In this document: positions 33,662 to 43,680 of the stretch, one piece after another
Position numbering within the stretch: the first letter of the stretch is position 1
How the letters are laid out: every line of letters begins with the position of its first letter
From: Gentiana macrophylla
Taxonomy: Eukaryota; Streptophyta; Magnoliopsida; Gentianales; Gentianaceae
DNA length: 64,000 nucleotides
Direction of reading: 5' to 3'
Assembly: GCA_026214975.1 (NCBI GenBank)
Contig: CM047808.1
Span: forward strand, 5,755,262-5,819,261
Position numbers and translations under genes: made by a program
Notes under the pieces: model-generated
The model's input: the letters and a program-made list of their open reading frames with translations, nothing else
The model's database searches: none
What the model was told of the DNA's origin: nothing

Positions 33662-34818
33662 TATGCAATGTTATGACATACCCAATTTTCCGTGATGAAC
33701 AATAAAATTAAACCCATTAAATTACATAATTATGTACCACAATCGGCTAAACCTAATTATCATTCAAGAAAAACCTTACGATTGGATTTGGGTCCTTATA
33801 ATAAATATGAAGGTTATCATAAAAATGCATGTTATGGTTCTCATCAATAGTAAAAACTAAAGTTTGGTGTTTTGGCTTGGAAGATCAATATTGGTAAAGG
33901 TAACGCAAGACAATGATTTTTTCAATAGATTTAGATACGCTTATAGTATAATTCCGCATTATTTAATTAATACAGGATCCTATTTGCTGTGATTAATATG
34001 GTTATATTAGTCCCCCACACTAGAATTTTCCCACGTGAGGATATATGTGAACTCGACTTTACGTATGACCCAAGTTAAGAAACTTCCAAATTAATTAATT
34101 CTTTGGGCTGTTGCTCTGAAAAATTCTTTAGGTTTTTGACAAATCATTAAGTTCTTAAGACTTTTACACATATATCCGATAACGTTTTTTTTTCTTCAAT
34201 TTAATAAGGTATATTCAAAGCTATGTTTTTGTTATATTCATTGATCATTGATTTTGGACAAAAATGTGTTTAGCTTTATAAAATATAAAAATCAAAATGT
34301 GTTTAGCTTAATAAAATATAAAATCTTTTTATTTTATTTTATGGTAAAGACAATTTTATTGGGGCAAATCGACAATGCAAACGTTTACAAATTCAGATGG
34401 GAGGTTACGTTCTCAAACAATAAGACCACTCACAGACAGACCTACTTGGGCTAGAACATAGGCTGGCCTATTGCCATTGTCTTAATAAAGGAAAAAGGTG
34501 CAAGAGCAAAACGCCTTAATTATACTTAAACAATTCGCTACTATATGCACATTAAACCCCTTTATAATTTCTTGTTAAATGCTTGGTGGTGGGGTAAAAT
34601 TGTTTGTAACCCCTGTATTTATTCTCTCTCCTCATAAATTTGACCATAAACTTATATTAAATTAAAATATTTTATATACTATTATACATCTTTATCATTA
34701 CCGAAAAGTCACAAAAATAATAAGTGTCTTAACATTTGTGAGATGCTCCTCCCCCTATTTCGAGTTAATTATCAGTTTCGAGTCAAATACTTGACTCAGG
34801 ATGTAACACATTCTCTTA
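33662..34818. other. AT-rich spacer without recognised gene
   Basis: Short random frames only. A 32-bp unit (AAAATGTGTTTAGCTT, then AAAATATAAAA) is duplicated at about 34259-34325. Confidence 0.5.
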
Positions 34819-34827
34819 TATATATTC

Positions 34828-35758
34828 GAGAAATTATAGAATCAGGTCACTGTAGTGATCCATATTTCATGTCAGGTCTGTTCAGACTTGACATTTATTT
34901 TTAAGTCACCCGTGCCTGTTTCCACGATCCCGTGGAAAATTCCACCAGATGGCGTGAAATTTAAATATTTCACGTGGAAATAAAAAGATGTCAAAAATTA
35001 AACTTCAACGTGACCACGTGGAAAATAAATAAAGACCACGTGGAAAGGAGAAGCACTGCGTGGTAAATTTCCACGGGCCATCAACTCCCAAGCTTGGCGT
35101 GGTAAATCAACTCCCTTTTCTTCTTCTTCATCTTTCGTCTTCATCGTCTTTGCCATCATCCATCATTCACTTAACCGACCTCTTCTTTTCTAACTCGAAT
35201 TCTTGTTTTTGTTGGTCTTCTGTTTGTGTCTGATTCTCTGAATTACTTCAACTGATCTTGTTGTTGTGGTATTGTTCTCAACAAACTTGATTTCTTCGAT
35301 TTCGGGATTCAGTTCTTGATCATGATCAAATTTCTTGTCCCTTGTTTCTTCAAGTTCTTGTTTAAGTGTGTTGAGGTAAAAAGCCATCATATTTCCCTCT
35401 TCATTTGTTTTCTTCATTGAGTTTTCATTTGTTTATGCATTTCCATTTCTTAAAGCTTCATGAGAAATGACTTGCTTTTCTTGTTGATGATCGACTCTTA
35501 GTTTTGTCCCGTGGGAATTTACCACGCCGCTATTATCTTTTCCACGTGCCCTTTATTTATTTTCTACGTGGTCACGTGAAAGTTTAACTTTTGACATCTT
35601 TTTATTTTCCACGTGAAATATTTAAATTTCACGCCACCTGGTGGAATTTTCCACGGGATCGCGGAAACAGGCACGGGGGACTTAAAAATAAATGTCAGGT
35701 CTAAACAGACCTGACATGAAATATGGGTCGCTACAGTGACCTGATTCTATAATTTCTC
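34828..35758. mobile_element. MULE-like element, 931 bp, 9-bp TSD, long TIRs
   Basis: TSD TATATATTC at 34819-34827 and 35759-35767. The terminal inverted repeats are at least 200 bp: GAGAAATTATAGAATCAGG, TCACTGTAG, CATGTCAGGTCTG, CCCGTGCCTGTTTCC, TGGAAAATTCCACC, TTTAAATATTTCACGTGG and their complements at the right. The arms carry many CACGTGG / TTCCACG words. The central 350 bp are not part of the TIRs and contain a minus-strand open frame (next entry). No transposase, so nonautonomous. Confidence 0.9.
35190..35417 (-). pseudogene. Possible captured coding fragment inside the MULE-like element
   Basis: A 75-residue open frame from ATG with low complexity absent at its start: MKKTNEEGNMMAFYLNTLKQ, then ELEETRDKKFDHDQELNPEI and EEIKFVENN. 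It reads as a coiled coil with an acidic EIEEIKFVEN end, reminiscent of plant WEB/DUF827-type coiled-coil proteins; that likeness is from memory and tentative. It has no upstream exon in the element. It could equally be a chance frame. Confidence 0.35.
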
Positions 35759-35767
35759 TATATATTC

Positions 35768-36591
35768 CTGTCTAATGAATCAAGTCTTAAAGCATTAATT
35801 TGTAGTTTGTTACCAAATCAAGTCTTCTCTAATGAGGTTGAATTTGGTCGAGATGGATTATCCCCATCTCCTTTGTCTTTTCTTTCGTTGGTCGAGGTGG
35901 TGGTTTCCGGCTTTAGACCGGTGGTGATCCGGAAGTTTTCCGGCGTTGGTCCGGTGTAACTTTGTATGTTTTGTTCTTAATGAAATCCTCCTTTCGTTTC
36001 CGGTATAAAAAAAAAACATGAACTTACTTCTTATACCAACCCAAATGGCCTCCACCGTAAAATTTCGAGAGGTTCGTGAACAATGTAAATTGAGGGAGGT
36101 TAAACTATCATTTTTCCCAAGAACTCAAGTTGAAGGGAAGATAGATAATTAACATCTTAAACACTTCAATACATCTCCTCAAGTGTGGAACTAAAGCAAG
36201 AATGGGCTAAGATGGCACACAAAGTAGATAATTAATATTTTAATTACTTTGCCACGCTTTTTTAAATATGAGCCTATAACAAGTCTAGACCAACATGACA
36301 TACAAAGTTAAATAAAGGCACAAAAAATCAACAAACAAGCCTGATACTTGCACAATATAAATAGAAAGATAATGTTGACAACAATGATCGATCCCAATGG
36401 TTCAATTTGCAAATGTTGGTTCTCCAAATTGTTTGTTGAGAAAAGACGATACATGATTTCAACTACCACACCCTGCAGACCGGCCTACTTCAAATACAAG
36501 GTTGTCATGAGTACACTTATATTCATCAAGTTATTCTCTTAAAAGGCAATGTGTGTATTTTGATAACTGCATAAATAAGCTAGATGAATAA
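35768..36591. other. Spacer between MULE-like element and hairpin
   Basis: No gene seen. Around 35850-36010 a CGGTGGT/TCCGG-rich stretch precedes a short A run, possibly an old 3' end or retroposed fragment. Around 36170-36420 phrases such as TTGCACAATATAAATAGAAAGATAATGTTGAC resemble the TRIM-like internal region at 33010-33050. Confidence 0.35.
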
Positions 36592-36727
36592 ATATATGTA
36601 TGTTTATAAAACTACATCAATAAATAAAAACAAATGAAAAAGTATATTATATTTTTTTATATAATAATATAATATACTTTTTCATTTGTTTTTATTTATT
36701 GATGTAGTTTTATAAACATACATATAT
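36592..36727. repeat. Near-perfect 61-bp hairpin
   Basis: Arm 36592-36652 begins ATATATGTATGTTTATAAAA and contains CTACATCAATAAATAAAAAC. Arm 36667-36727 is its reverse complement almost without mismatch. The loop is 14 bases. No obvious target-site duplication. Whether it is a short MITE or a small-RNA foldback is open. Confidence 0.85.
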
Positions 36728-36883
36728 TATGATGTAGTATACATAACTTATCAATTTGACATAATTCTCACAATACTTACAAAAATTAATTTCCTTCTCT
36801 TGTCTCAAACTTTTTTGTTGGGAAATTTTAAAGTGGAAACATCATTTTCGTTTCTAGACAGACACCCTATCTAAACTTTCCTT

Positions 36884-36982
36884 GAGCATAAGGCTCATCC
36901 CAGGTGGTTAGCCACCTGGGTTTTATCCTGGCCTAAGTGAGAGGTCCAGGGTTCGATCTCCCTTTCCCTCCTTTCGTTTCAG

Positions 36983-37027
<45 letters not shown>
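36884..37027 (+). mobile_element. tRNA-type SINE with poly(A) tail
   Basis: Flanked by the direct repeat AAACTTTCCTT at 36873-36883 and 37028-37038. The body has a GGTGGTTAGCCACCTGGG section where a Pol III A box would lie and a clear B-box-like GGTTCGATCTCC at about 36951-36962, and ends in a 48-bp poly(A) run. The length of about 95 bp before the tail is short for a plant SINE. It sits 170 bp upstream of the DUF1645 gene's start. Confidence 0.8.
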
Positions 37028-37032
<5 letters not shown>

Positions 37033-37197
37033 TTCCTTTGACCTTTCCGTTTTCCACCATTACTAAACAGTCTAAACTTTTCTCACATTTATCTCCGACA
37101 GCCGTCAATTTTTTTTTTTTTTTTTTTTTTGTTTTTTAATTTATAGTACTATATTCTTTCCTCTGCCCCTTAACCTTTCGTCGATCTTGGGCTTGAA

Positions 37198-38064
37198 ATG
37201 ACGACGCACTATAGTTCTAGTACTCCTCAATCGCTTTTTTCTCCAAGTTTCACCACTCATTCATCATCTCATAGAATAGAAGATATCGCAGCTCGAGTAA
37301 TCAGAGAATTGTCCAACGAAAGAAAGTCAGATGCTGAAATGGATTTTAATCCCATCTGTGAAGAATTCTGGGCTGAAAATGCTGAATTAGATTCACAGCA
37401 GAGCAGGTTTCATGAAGAACTGCAAAGTGATGGGCTAATTGAAGAAAAAGAAGACAGCTTTCAAGAAGAGTTGCAAAGTGATGGGCTAATTGAAGAAAAA
37501 GATGATGATGGCGAAGAAGAATTTGAGTTTCCATTGATTGGTAAAGATTGGATTTCTTGTCCAGTGTCTAAATATCCTGTTTTCAATACTGATTTGTTAC
37601 TGGAGGCAGAGTTAATCATGGATCGGAATTACAAAGAGGAAGAAAAACGGCCGGTGCCGGAAAAAGTGATACGGCTGCCGTTGAGAATGCTTTTTGAGGA
37701 GGAGAGACAAAAGTCTGAAAGTGAAGAACTCAACGGGATTCCTGCAGGGACATACTGCGTTTGGAAGCCGAAAAAGGTGGAGGAGGGACGGCGGCGGTGG
37801 AATAATAAAAGTCGGTTGTCGAAACGGTGGAAATGGCCGGAACTTATTCACCGGATCAGCAGCGATGCGGGCAAGGGTAGATTTGTCTTTTTAGCTCCTG
37901 TGAATGGTGAAGATAAGAAGAAAGAAAAAAAAGTGGAGGAGAAAGTTGAAAAGTCGAAGATGGCTGCCGTGTCGCCGGAGAAGCTTGCCGTGCACGGCAG
38001 AGATAAGCGCCGCTGGATTTGGTCGGGGTCTTTTTCTAAAGCAAATGGGATGAGTTGGAGTTAA
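37198..38064 (+). CDS. DUF1645 family protein
   Basis: Intronless, 288 residues. DUF1645 hallmarks appear in order: EFEFPL near residue 107, a FPVFN-like SKYPVFNTDLLLE (residues about 124-136), LPLRMLFEEERQ (about 160-171), NGIPAGTYCVWKPK (about 178-191), SKRWKWPELIHRISSDAGKG (about 205-224) and RFVFLAP. The basic C-terminus ends KRRWIWSGSF. Family members are plant-specific; some have been linked to stress tolerance and grain size, but no biochemical role is established. Residues 71-87 and 88-104 are a 17-residue tandem duplication (51 bp at 37408-37509). The ATG follows a pyrimidine-rich leader and a T run at 37110-37131. Confidence 0.9.
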   Translation: MTTHYSSSTPQSLFSPSFTTHSSSHRIEDIAARVIRELSNERKSDAEMDFNPICEEFWAENAELDSQQSRFHEELQSDGLIEEKEDSFQEELQSDGLIEEKDDDGEEEFEFPLIGKDWISCPVSKYPVFNTDLLLEAELIMDRNYKEEEKRPVPEKVIRLPLRMLFEEERQKSESEELNGIPAGTYCVWKPKKVEEGRRRWNNKSRLSKRWKWPELIHRISSDAGKGRFVFLAPVNGEDKKKEKKVEEKVEKSKMAAVSPEKLAVHGRDKRRWIWSGSFSKANGMSWS

Positions 38065-38952
38065 TTTTATAATACATTTAACCGTAAGTCCGGAAAGCTA
38101 GGTCGTATGGATACGGATTACTGTGCATGAAAACACGAATACAAGATACGTGGGTGTTTGAGATTTTTAAAAAGTATAGGATAATGTATAGGTCTATTTG
38201 TGTAAATATTACAAATATAAAACCAATTCGATTCATTTCAATGGATTTTTCATTTCACGTATTGGGGTTAATGAAAATATTTACATGATGAATTTCGCAT
38301 TTTACTTTTGAAAGTTATAAATTCATCCTTAGGTGTCTATCGTAAGTATTCAAAGTGTATTGTTTTTAAATACACATTGGATATCCAGATGAAACCACAT
38401 AAATGTATCTTCTTTTCTAAATGAGAGTGTTCGTCTTAGAATTTCCCTGAATATATGACATGTTAACTGATCATGAATTGTGACTCTCGTGATGATCTGC
38501 TGTGATTTGCAATTCCCTTAGTGCGGTTTCGTTGTGATGTCTCGTTATGATGATTTGTGATGGTACAAAGACTATTTTGCTACGTTTTATGGTGTCAAAC
38601 GATTTCGTTTCACGTTAAAATAAACAACAAAAACACATTCTATCTGTATCTCAAAATATAAATCGGTTTAGGTTTTTGTTGTTCCATAATATAAAGCCAT
38701 TTTTTAACTTATCAGGTTTTTTTGAACTCATCTCCCTTTAGTATATATTCACAATCTTACAACTAATTGACAATTATTCCATTAATGATATTCATATGTT
38801 ATTTTAGATTTTTACTATTAAAATTATTAACATATAACAAGCTTAACAAACTTTCTTTGACTGTGTGCAAATCCCAATAAACTTATATTTTGGGATGTAT
38901 GTAATAGTTTGTAAAATTTTATTTATTTATTAATATATATTGGAGGCGTAGA
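38065..38952. other. 3' flank of the DUF1645 gene, no further gene
   Basis: AT-rich 3' region. A TTGTGATGATCTGCTGTGATTTGC..GTTGTGATG stretch near 38480-38560 is repetitive in wording but has no defined unit. No coding signal. Confidence 0.45.
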
Positions 38953-38962
38953 TATTTGGTAT

Positions 38963-39144
38963 GAGGGATTTTATGATGCAACAGTTGTAGGAAGGTAATA
39001 CCAAGTGGTATACATTAGAGCCTCTTATTTTTACTCTCTTTCATATAATACATTTTTATCGTGTGTGAGAGATTAGAAATGAGTGGTTATAATATATGCC
39101 ACTTGGTAAAACCTTCCTACAACGGTTGTATTTTAAAATTTCAC
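38963..39144. mobile_element. MULE-type MITE, 182 bp, 10-bp TSD
   Basis: TATTTGGTAT at 38953-38962 and 39145-39154. Inverted ends of about 55 bp: GAGGGATTTTATGATGCAAC then AGTTGTAGGAAGGT and ACCAAGTGG, mirrored at the right by CCACTTGGTAAAACCTTCCT and ACAACGGTTGTATTTTAAAA. No coding capacity. Confidence 0.85.
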
Positions 39145-39154
39145 TATTTGGTAT

Positions 39155-40055
39155 AGTTAAAGTTGTAGTGCTCCGGAATTCCAGTGTGACCGCTAACGTT
39201 TAAGAACCCAGGTTGGACGATGCTATCCGTTTTACATTAAAACAAACAACATAAATATTTAGTTAGCGGCTAAAACCTTCAAACTCAGGTCTGACGACGC
39301 TACTCGTTTTACATTAATACAAACAAAACAATCATATGGTTTGTAAGGTTATTTTTTTGGATGATATATACCTGATGTGTAGATAATTGGAACTATTTTG
39401 TAACACCGCACTTTGGGATGGAACCAAGGGCCCATCTGAATTTTATTTTCGATACATAAAAAACTTATATAACTCAATTCAACACAGTTAGTTGTTTTAA
39501 TCAAACTCACCTGTTCATATAAATATAGTCTATTAGCTCACTTGACATTTAATTCTTAGTTCCGTTCTTGGCCGCAGTACTGTAGGTCTGGCAGCACTAC
39601 TTGGGATATAATAAATCTAATAATTATTTAGACTCATCGTCATCGTTTGACATAAAATGATTAACCTAAGTTAACAACTTTGTTATACCTCAATCTCATG
39701 TTTTACTAATATATCTCACAATCTTTCGGTGTGGATATTACTCTTTCGATTTGAGATATTATATATTTAGACTCATTATCTTCGTTTGGTTTAAAATAAC
39801 TAATCATAATTATCAAGTCTATTATATTTTAACAGTATATCTTACTGTCGTTTTTGTTTTCCACCTCCACAACGTGGGAGTGAAGACATCACAAAAGCAT
39901 GTATTTGTCAATGCTTTATATCCTAATCTTCTAGAAAGCATTATGTGCCTCCTTTATTACATGAAATGGACCACGTCGAATCACATGATAACATGCACAC
40001 GATTATATAAATCAAAATTGTGACGTAATTGTAACGTGATGCTGAGAACATGTTA
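39155..40055. other. Spacer; direct repeats
   Basis: A TCTGACGACGCTACTCGTTTTACATTA-like phrase occurs at about 39213-39240 and 39290-39316, each followed by AACAAAC. This may be an old repeat. No gene. Confidence 0.4.
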
Positions 40056-40063
40056 CTCAAAAT

Positions 40064-40376
40064 CAGGGCCGTCCCCATGATATCGAAGGCTTTAAGCCAA
40101 AATAAATTTAAGACCTTTTACCGTGTAAAAATATATGATATAACAACTATTTTTGGGTATACTAGAATAATGAGCGACATATAAAAAGTGTAAGATTAGA
40201 CTTTTTAGCTCAATTTTAGTATGAATTAAGGTCTATAACGATATTTTAGATTACGTAAAATATATAATTGAACGTAAAATACACTCCAAGAACAAGAAAA
40301 ATGACATTTAAATTACAAATTTTGACGAGGACTCTAGGCCGTGGCTTTGTAATTGGCCTGCCCAGAAACGGGCCTG
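40064..40376. mobile_element. hAT-like MITE, 313 bp
   Basis: Starts CAGGGCCGTCCCCATGA and ends (reverse complement) CAGGCCCGTTTCTGGGC. The 8-bp flanks CTCAAAAT (40056-40063) and TTTAAAAT (40377-40384) agree at six positions, consistent with an old duplication. Noncoding. Confidence 0.6.
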
Positions 40377-40387
40377 TTTAAAATTGT

Positions 40388-40432
40388 TATTTGTATGACA
40401 TTTCAAAAAAAAAAAAAAATGTTATTTGTATG
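40388..40432 (+). mobile_element. Very short retroposed insertion with A tail
   Basis: GTTATTTGTATGA occurs at about 40387-40399 and again at about 40421-40433, flanking only CATTTC plus a run of about 14 A. This is the expected trace of an extremely 5'-truncated LINE- or SINE-mediated insertion. Confidence 0.5.
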
Positions 40433-40446
40433 AGGCCCATGCCTAG

Positions 40447-40664
40447 GGGATCTCGATCCCCGACTGTGCACCTTGCACAGCTCCCCCGCCAGTGCATCGT
40501 AATGGTGTCGTTTTGATCCTAAACGACGCCGTCTTGACAGTGTTTTTTTTATTTTTATTTTTTACATCACATCGAGACGGTGTTGTTTCGGATCAAAACG
40601 ATATTTGCTTGACGATCTGAACGAGGAAATTTGTGCAAGAGCAAGCGATCGGGATCGAGATCCC
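40447..40664. mobile_element. MITE, 218 bp, 8-bp TSD ATGCCTAG
   Basis: Perfect 8-bp duplication at 40439-40446 and 40665-40672. Ends GGGATCTCGATCCC and GGGATCGAGATCCC are inverted repeats of each other and individually nearly palindromic. Internal mirrored words are ACGACGCCGTCTTGAC and GAGACGGTGTTGTTTC around a T-rich centre. The superfamily is uncertain: the TSD length fits hAT, but the GGGATC tip is not the usual hAT start. Confidence 0.85.
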
Positions 40665-40672
40665 ATGCCTAG

Positions 40673-41135
40673 GTTGCAAGTGGGCAGGCCAACCCCGTTC
40701 ATGGTCGCTTTTGTTGCGCTAGTGCCATTTCTCAGCAATGTATATTCACTAATCTTTACTTAAGAAGTTGAACAAAAAAGAGTGACGTAAGACACTTTTA
40801 TATCAACGTTTATTATGAGACGAAAATATTAATAAATATGCCATAAAACAATATTTATGACGTAAAAGTGTTATATGCCGATTGAGATTGACCATATCGG
40901 CAACAGGGCTATGAGCATAAAACCATATCTGTGTGTAGTTGGGACCGATCTCCCAGCATCACCTACCTATATTATTTGACAAGTATCTAGAACTCGGCAT
41001 CAGTATTGAGAGCTCGGCAGCAAAGCCTCAAGCCTACCTTACTTCAGCTCTTAATGAACACATCTCCAACATAACTCATCGCACATGATGATGCTCCTTA
41101 TAACGTAGGTCTTACCTGCAACATGCCGTCCATTA
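40673..41135. other. Spacer without recognised content
   Basis: No frame of interest. Phrases such as GACCGATCTCCCAGCATCACC and GAGAGCTCGGCAGCAAAGCC hint at an old LTR remnant but no boundary was found. Confidence 0.35.
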
Positions 41136-41143
41136 ACAAGGAG

Positions 41144-41643
41144 CATGGCCGGCCCAATGCATAGGCGAAGGAGGCATGGGCCGAAGGCCCAACCGTTCTA
41201 GGTGGCCTAAATTTACATGTTTCGCATGAAATCCGTGTAGATCCAACTCCCTTCAACCTAATAAAATGTTTTTTTTTACTTGAATTGATATATACCTAAA
41301 TTATAGCCTCACTAATATAACGTATTACAAAAATTTACTTGAATTAAGAAATACCAAATTATAGACCCAGATTTATAATAACTCAGATGCATCAATTCGA
41401 ATTTCATAGGTACATCCGTTTAGCTAGGTCGAACCCCGTTTTGTTACTGCAATCCAAATGCAAACGTTAACTATATATGAAAAAATATCTGACATCAATG
41501 AAAATTAATTTTGTATCTACAGATTTTAAAAGCACGATGTTAAAATAATCTTTTGTAAGTATGTTATCGAAAAAAAAATCGATCTAAAAGACTACCTTCG
41601 GCGAAGTCGCCGAAGGCCAAAAAAATATCCAGGGCCGGCCCTA
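41144..41643. mobile_element. hAT-like nonautonomous element, 500 bp, 8-bp TSD
   Basis: TSD ACAAGGAG at 41136-41143 and 41644-41651. Terminal inverted repeats: CATGGCCGGCCCAATG on the left, TAGGGCCGGCCCTGG reading inward from the right. An internal GGCGAAGTCGCCGAAGGCC lies near the right end and GGCGAAGGAGGCATGGGCCG near the left. Noncoding. Confidence 0.85.
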
Positions 41644-41651
41644 ACAAGGAG

Positions 41652-42187
41652 TCAATCACAATTCCAACAAGTCAACATTTACACACCATCGCCACCGGCT
41701 TGACCCTCATCTAATTGATGTACACTATATATAGAGATCATCATCCACCATTGCAAGGTAACGTGACTTTTACTTATTAACATTGTGCTTCATTACCTAC
41801 CACCTTAAAGTCAAAATATTAATTTGAGCGTTAGAGGAATTTTCGGAAATTGAATTCCGGGATCCCTTAACAATTTCTTCGTATTACAAGTATCTTCTCC
41901 TCAGATTTAACGGTCGATTACTCATACAAAACTTACATTGCAGTATCAACGGTCGGATAATCTTGGACGATTCCCCGGACATCTTCATCAACATTTCTCG
42001 AACTTTATTATGATATCAAGTATGGGGATGTTGTGATCCAACTATGCGATACCCAGGTCATTCATGGAACCTTCTAAGTTTTTGTGTGTCATTGGTGACG
42101 ATGTATGTATTAACACACAAGGCAATATAAGAACCATTAGTTTCCTTTTGCCATATGACTGGCTATAATTTCTCCACCATAAAATTT

Positions 42188-42255
<68 letters not shown>

Positions 42256-42600
42256 TTCCTTTACCCATCTTTCACGAAATCCACCTTGTAAACTATTCAC
42301 GCAAAGCAAAGATTTTTCTAGATTTTTCGTCTGATAAGCAATCGACTTTTCTCTTCTTATAAATTAAAAATAATAATAAAATGAATTATTATTTGCATCA
42401 TTAATTTATTCGTTGCCTCAATCTGTCTACCGGCTTATTACATTATTTTTACAAAATCGATCATATGAAAGTTGATACTAGAGGAAAAAAAAATTGATTC
42501 TTCCCGAGTCAATTTAAGAACGACACTGAGAAAGTCGCATCTTGACTATATAATCGATTTTCACAAGGTCGATCCTACTGTGGTTCACAGGTAATATGGT
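41652..42600. other. Spacer with long (TA)n run and a dispersed repeat
   Basis: (TA)n at 42190-42250. From about 42385 to 42600 the words ATTATTTGCATCATTAATTTATTCG, ACAAAATCGAT and CGATTTTCACAAGGTCGATCC parallel 8155-8350 in the same order, so both are copies of one dispersed repeat. No gene. Confidence 0.45.
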
Positions 42601-42609
42601 TTACCGGTA

Positions 42610-43150
42610 AAATAGAGGTGGTGGAATTAAAGACCCTCTTATTAGAAGATAATGTGAAGATATTTAAAATAATGATAAATGTTAAAAGCAATAGATAAAT
42701 TTACTATGGATAGGATTATATTTAAAATAAATCAATCTTTATTCATTAATTTTTGAATTTATTTATTATATTATTTATCTCCTATATAAATGAGATACAT
42801 TGTATCATTTTGATCACTAATAAAACATCTTTTCACAGTTTTTTACGTTTCCGTTTGTGTATTCTGAATTTCTTTATTGTATCAGAACTAGTGATGAGGG
42901 TTCGTAAACCTTAACATTGTTGAACCCTCCCCGATCTTCTTCCGCTATTCAAATTCTTTTATCATCATTCCATAACCAATATCATGGCCTTCGCCCCACC
43001 TAGTAGCAATCCACCCTACCATCATATACACTCATCATCAGTCACACCTTCACACCAAACAAATATATCACCTCTGAGCATGCCTGCATTGGAAAAAAAA
43101 AAAAGAAAAAAAATTGAAAAAAACCTCACGAGCATGAATCCACTTTGGTA
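42610..43150 (+). mobile_element. Truncated Copia element: LTR end, PBS and leader
   Basis: An A/T-rich LTR tail (ATGAGATACATTGTATCATT, then ACAGTTTTTTACGTTTCC and TGTATTCTGAATTTC) leads to TATCAGAACTAGTGATGAGG, a tRNA-Met-type PBS remnant. A leader and a gag-like ATGGCCTTCGCCCCACC at 42984 follow. Coding is lost soon after. Both outer ends are missing. Confidence 0.5.
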
Positions 43151-43469
43151 AGCCGATGCTTTCAAGCATCACAAAAATAAATTAATCTCCTTTCTGCATA
43201 TATTTTTTGTTTTACTCTCTCTGATGCATTCATATATTTACATTTTAATAAAATAGAAGGCGACATCGTTGCATTCCATATATTTTTTTGGTCTAAAGTT
43301 CTTTTTCTCATAAAATAAATAACAGTCTTATCAATAGCATCTATTATTTATTTCTTTTTCCATCCGGTCTACATCTATTTTGAATGCCGATCCACGGTAT
43401 CAATCACAGTTGCAGGCCAATATCACAGTCATTCTTCGACCAGAACTAGAATCAATCAACAAACTAATG

Positions 43470-43680
43470 GACTCCCCAGAGTGGAGATGCCCTCCATAAT
43501 ATGACAACTTATGGACTTCGGAAGAGCTGAAAGAGCCGCCGGAGTGGAGATGCCCTCCAGAAATATCACAACTATGAACTCCGGAAGAACCCCCGGAGTG
43601 GAGATGCCCTCTAAAAATCACTACTACTATAGACTCCGGAAGAACCGCCGAAGTGGAGATGCCCTCCAAATACCACCAAA
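43470..43680 (+). repeat. Tandem repeat at the start of the Tat gag
   Basis: A unit of about 55-60 bp, built from CCGGAGTGGAGATGCCCTCC, a variable ATCAC(A/T)ACTA section and GACTCCGGAAGAACC, is present four times with diverging spacers. In frame it encodes repeated SGVEMPS(R/K)N-like blocks. Confidence 0.8.

Noticed and set aside
39751..40023. 90-residue plus-strand frame
   Set aside because: AT-rich, no domain, no supporting neighbours.
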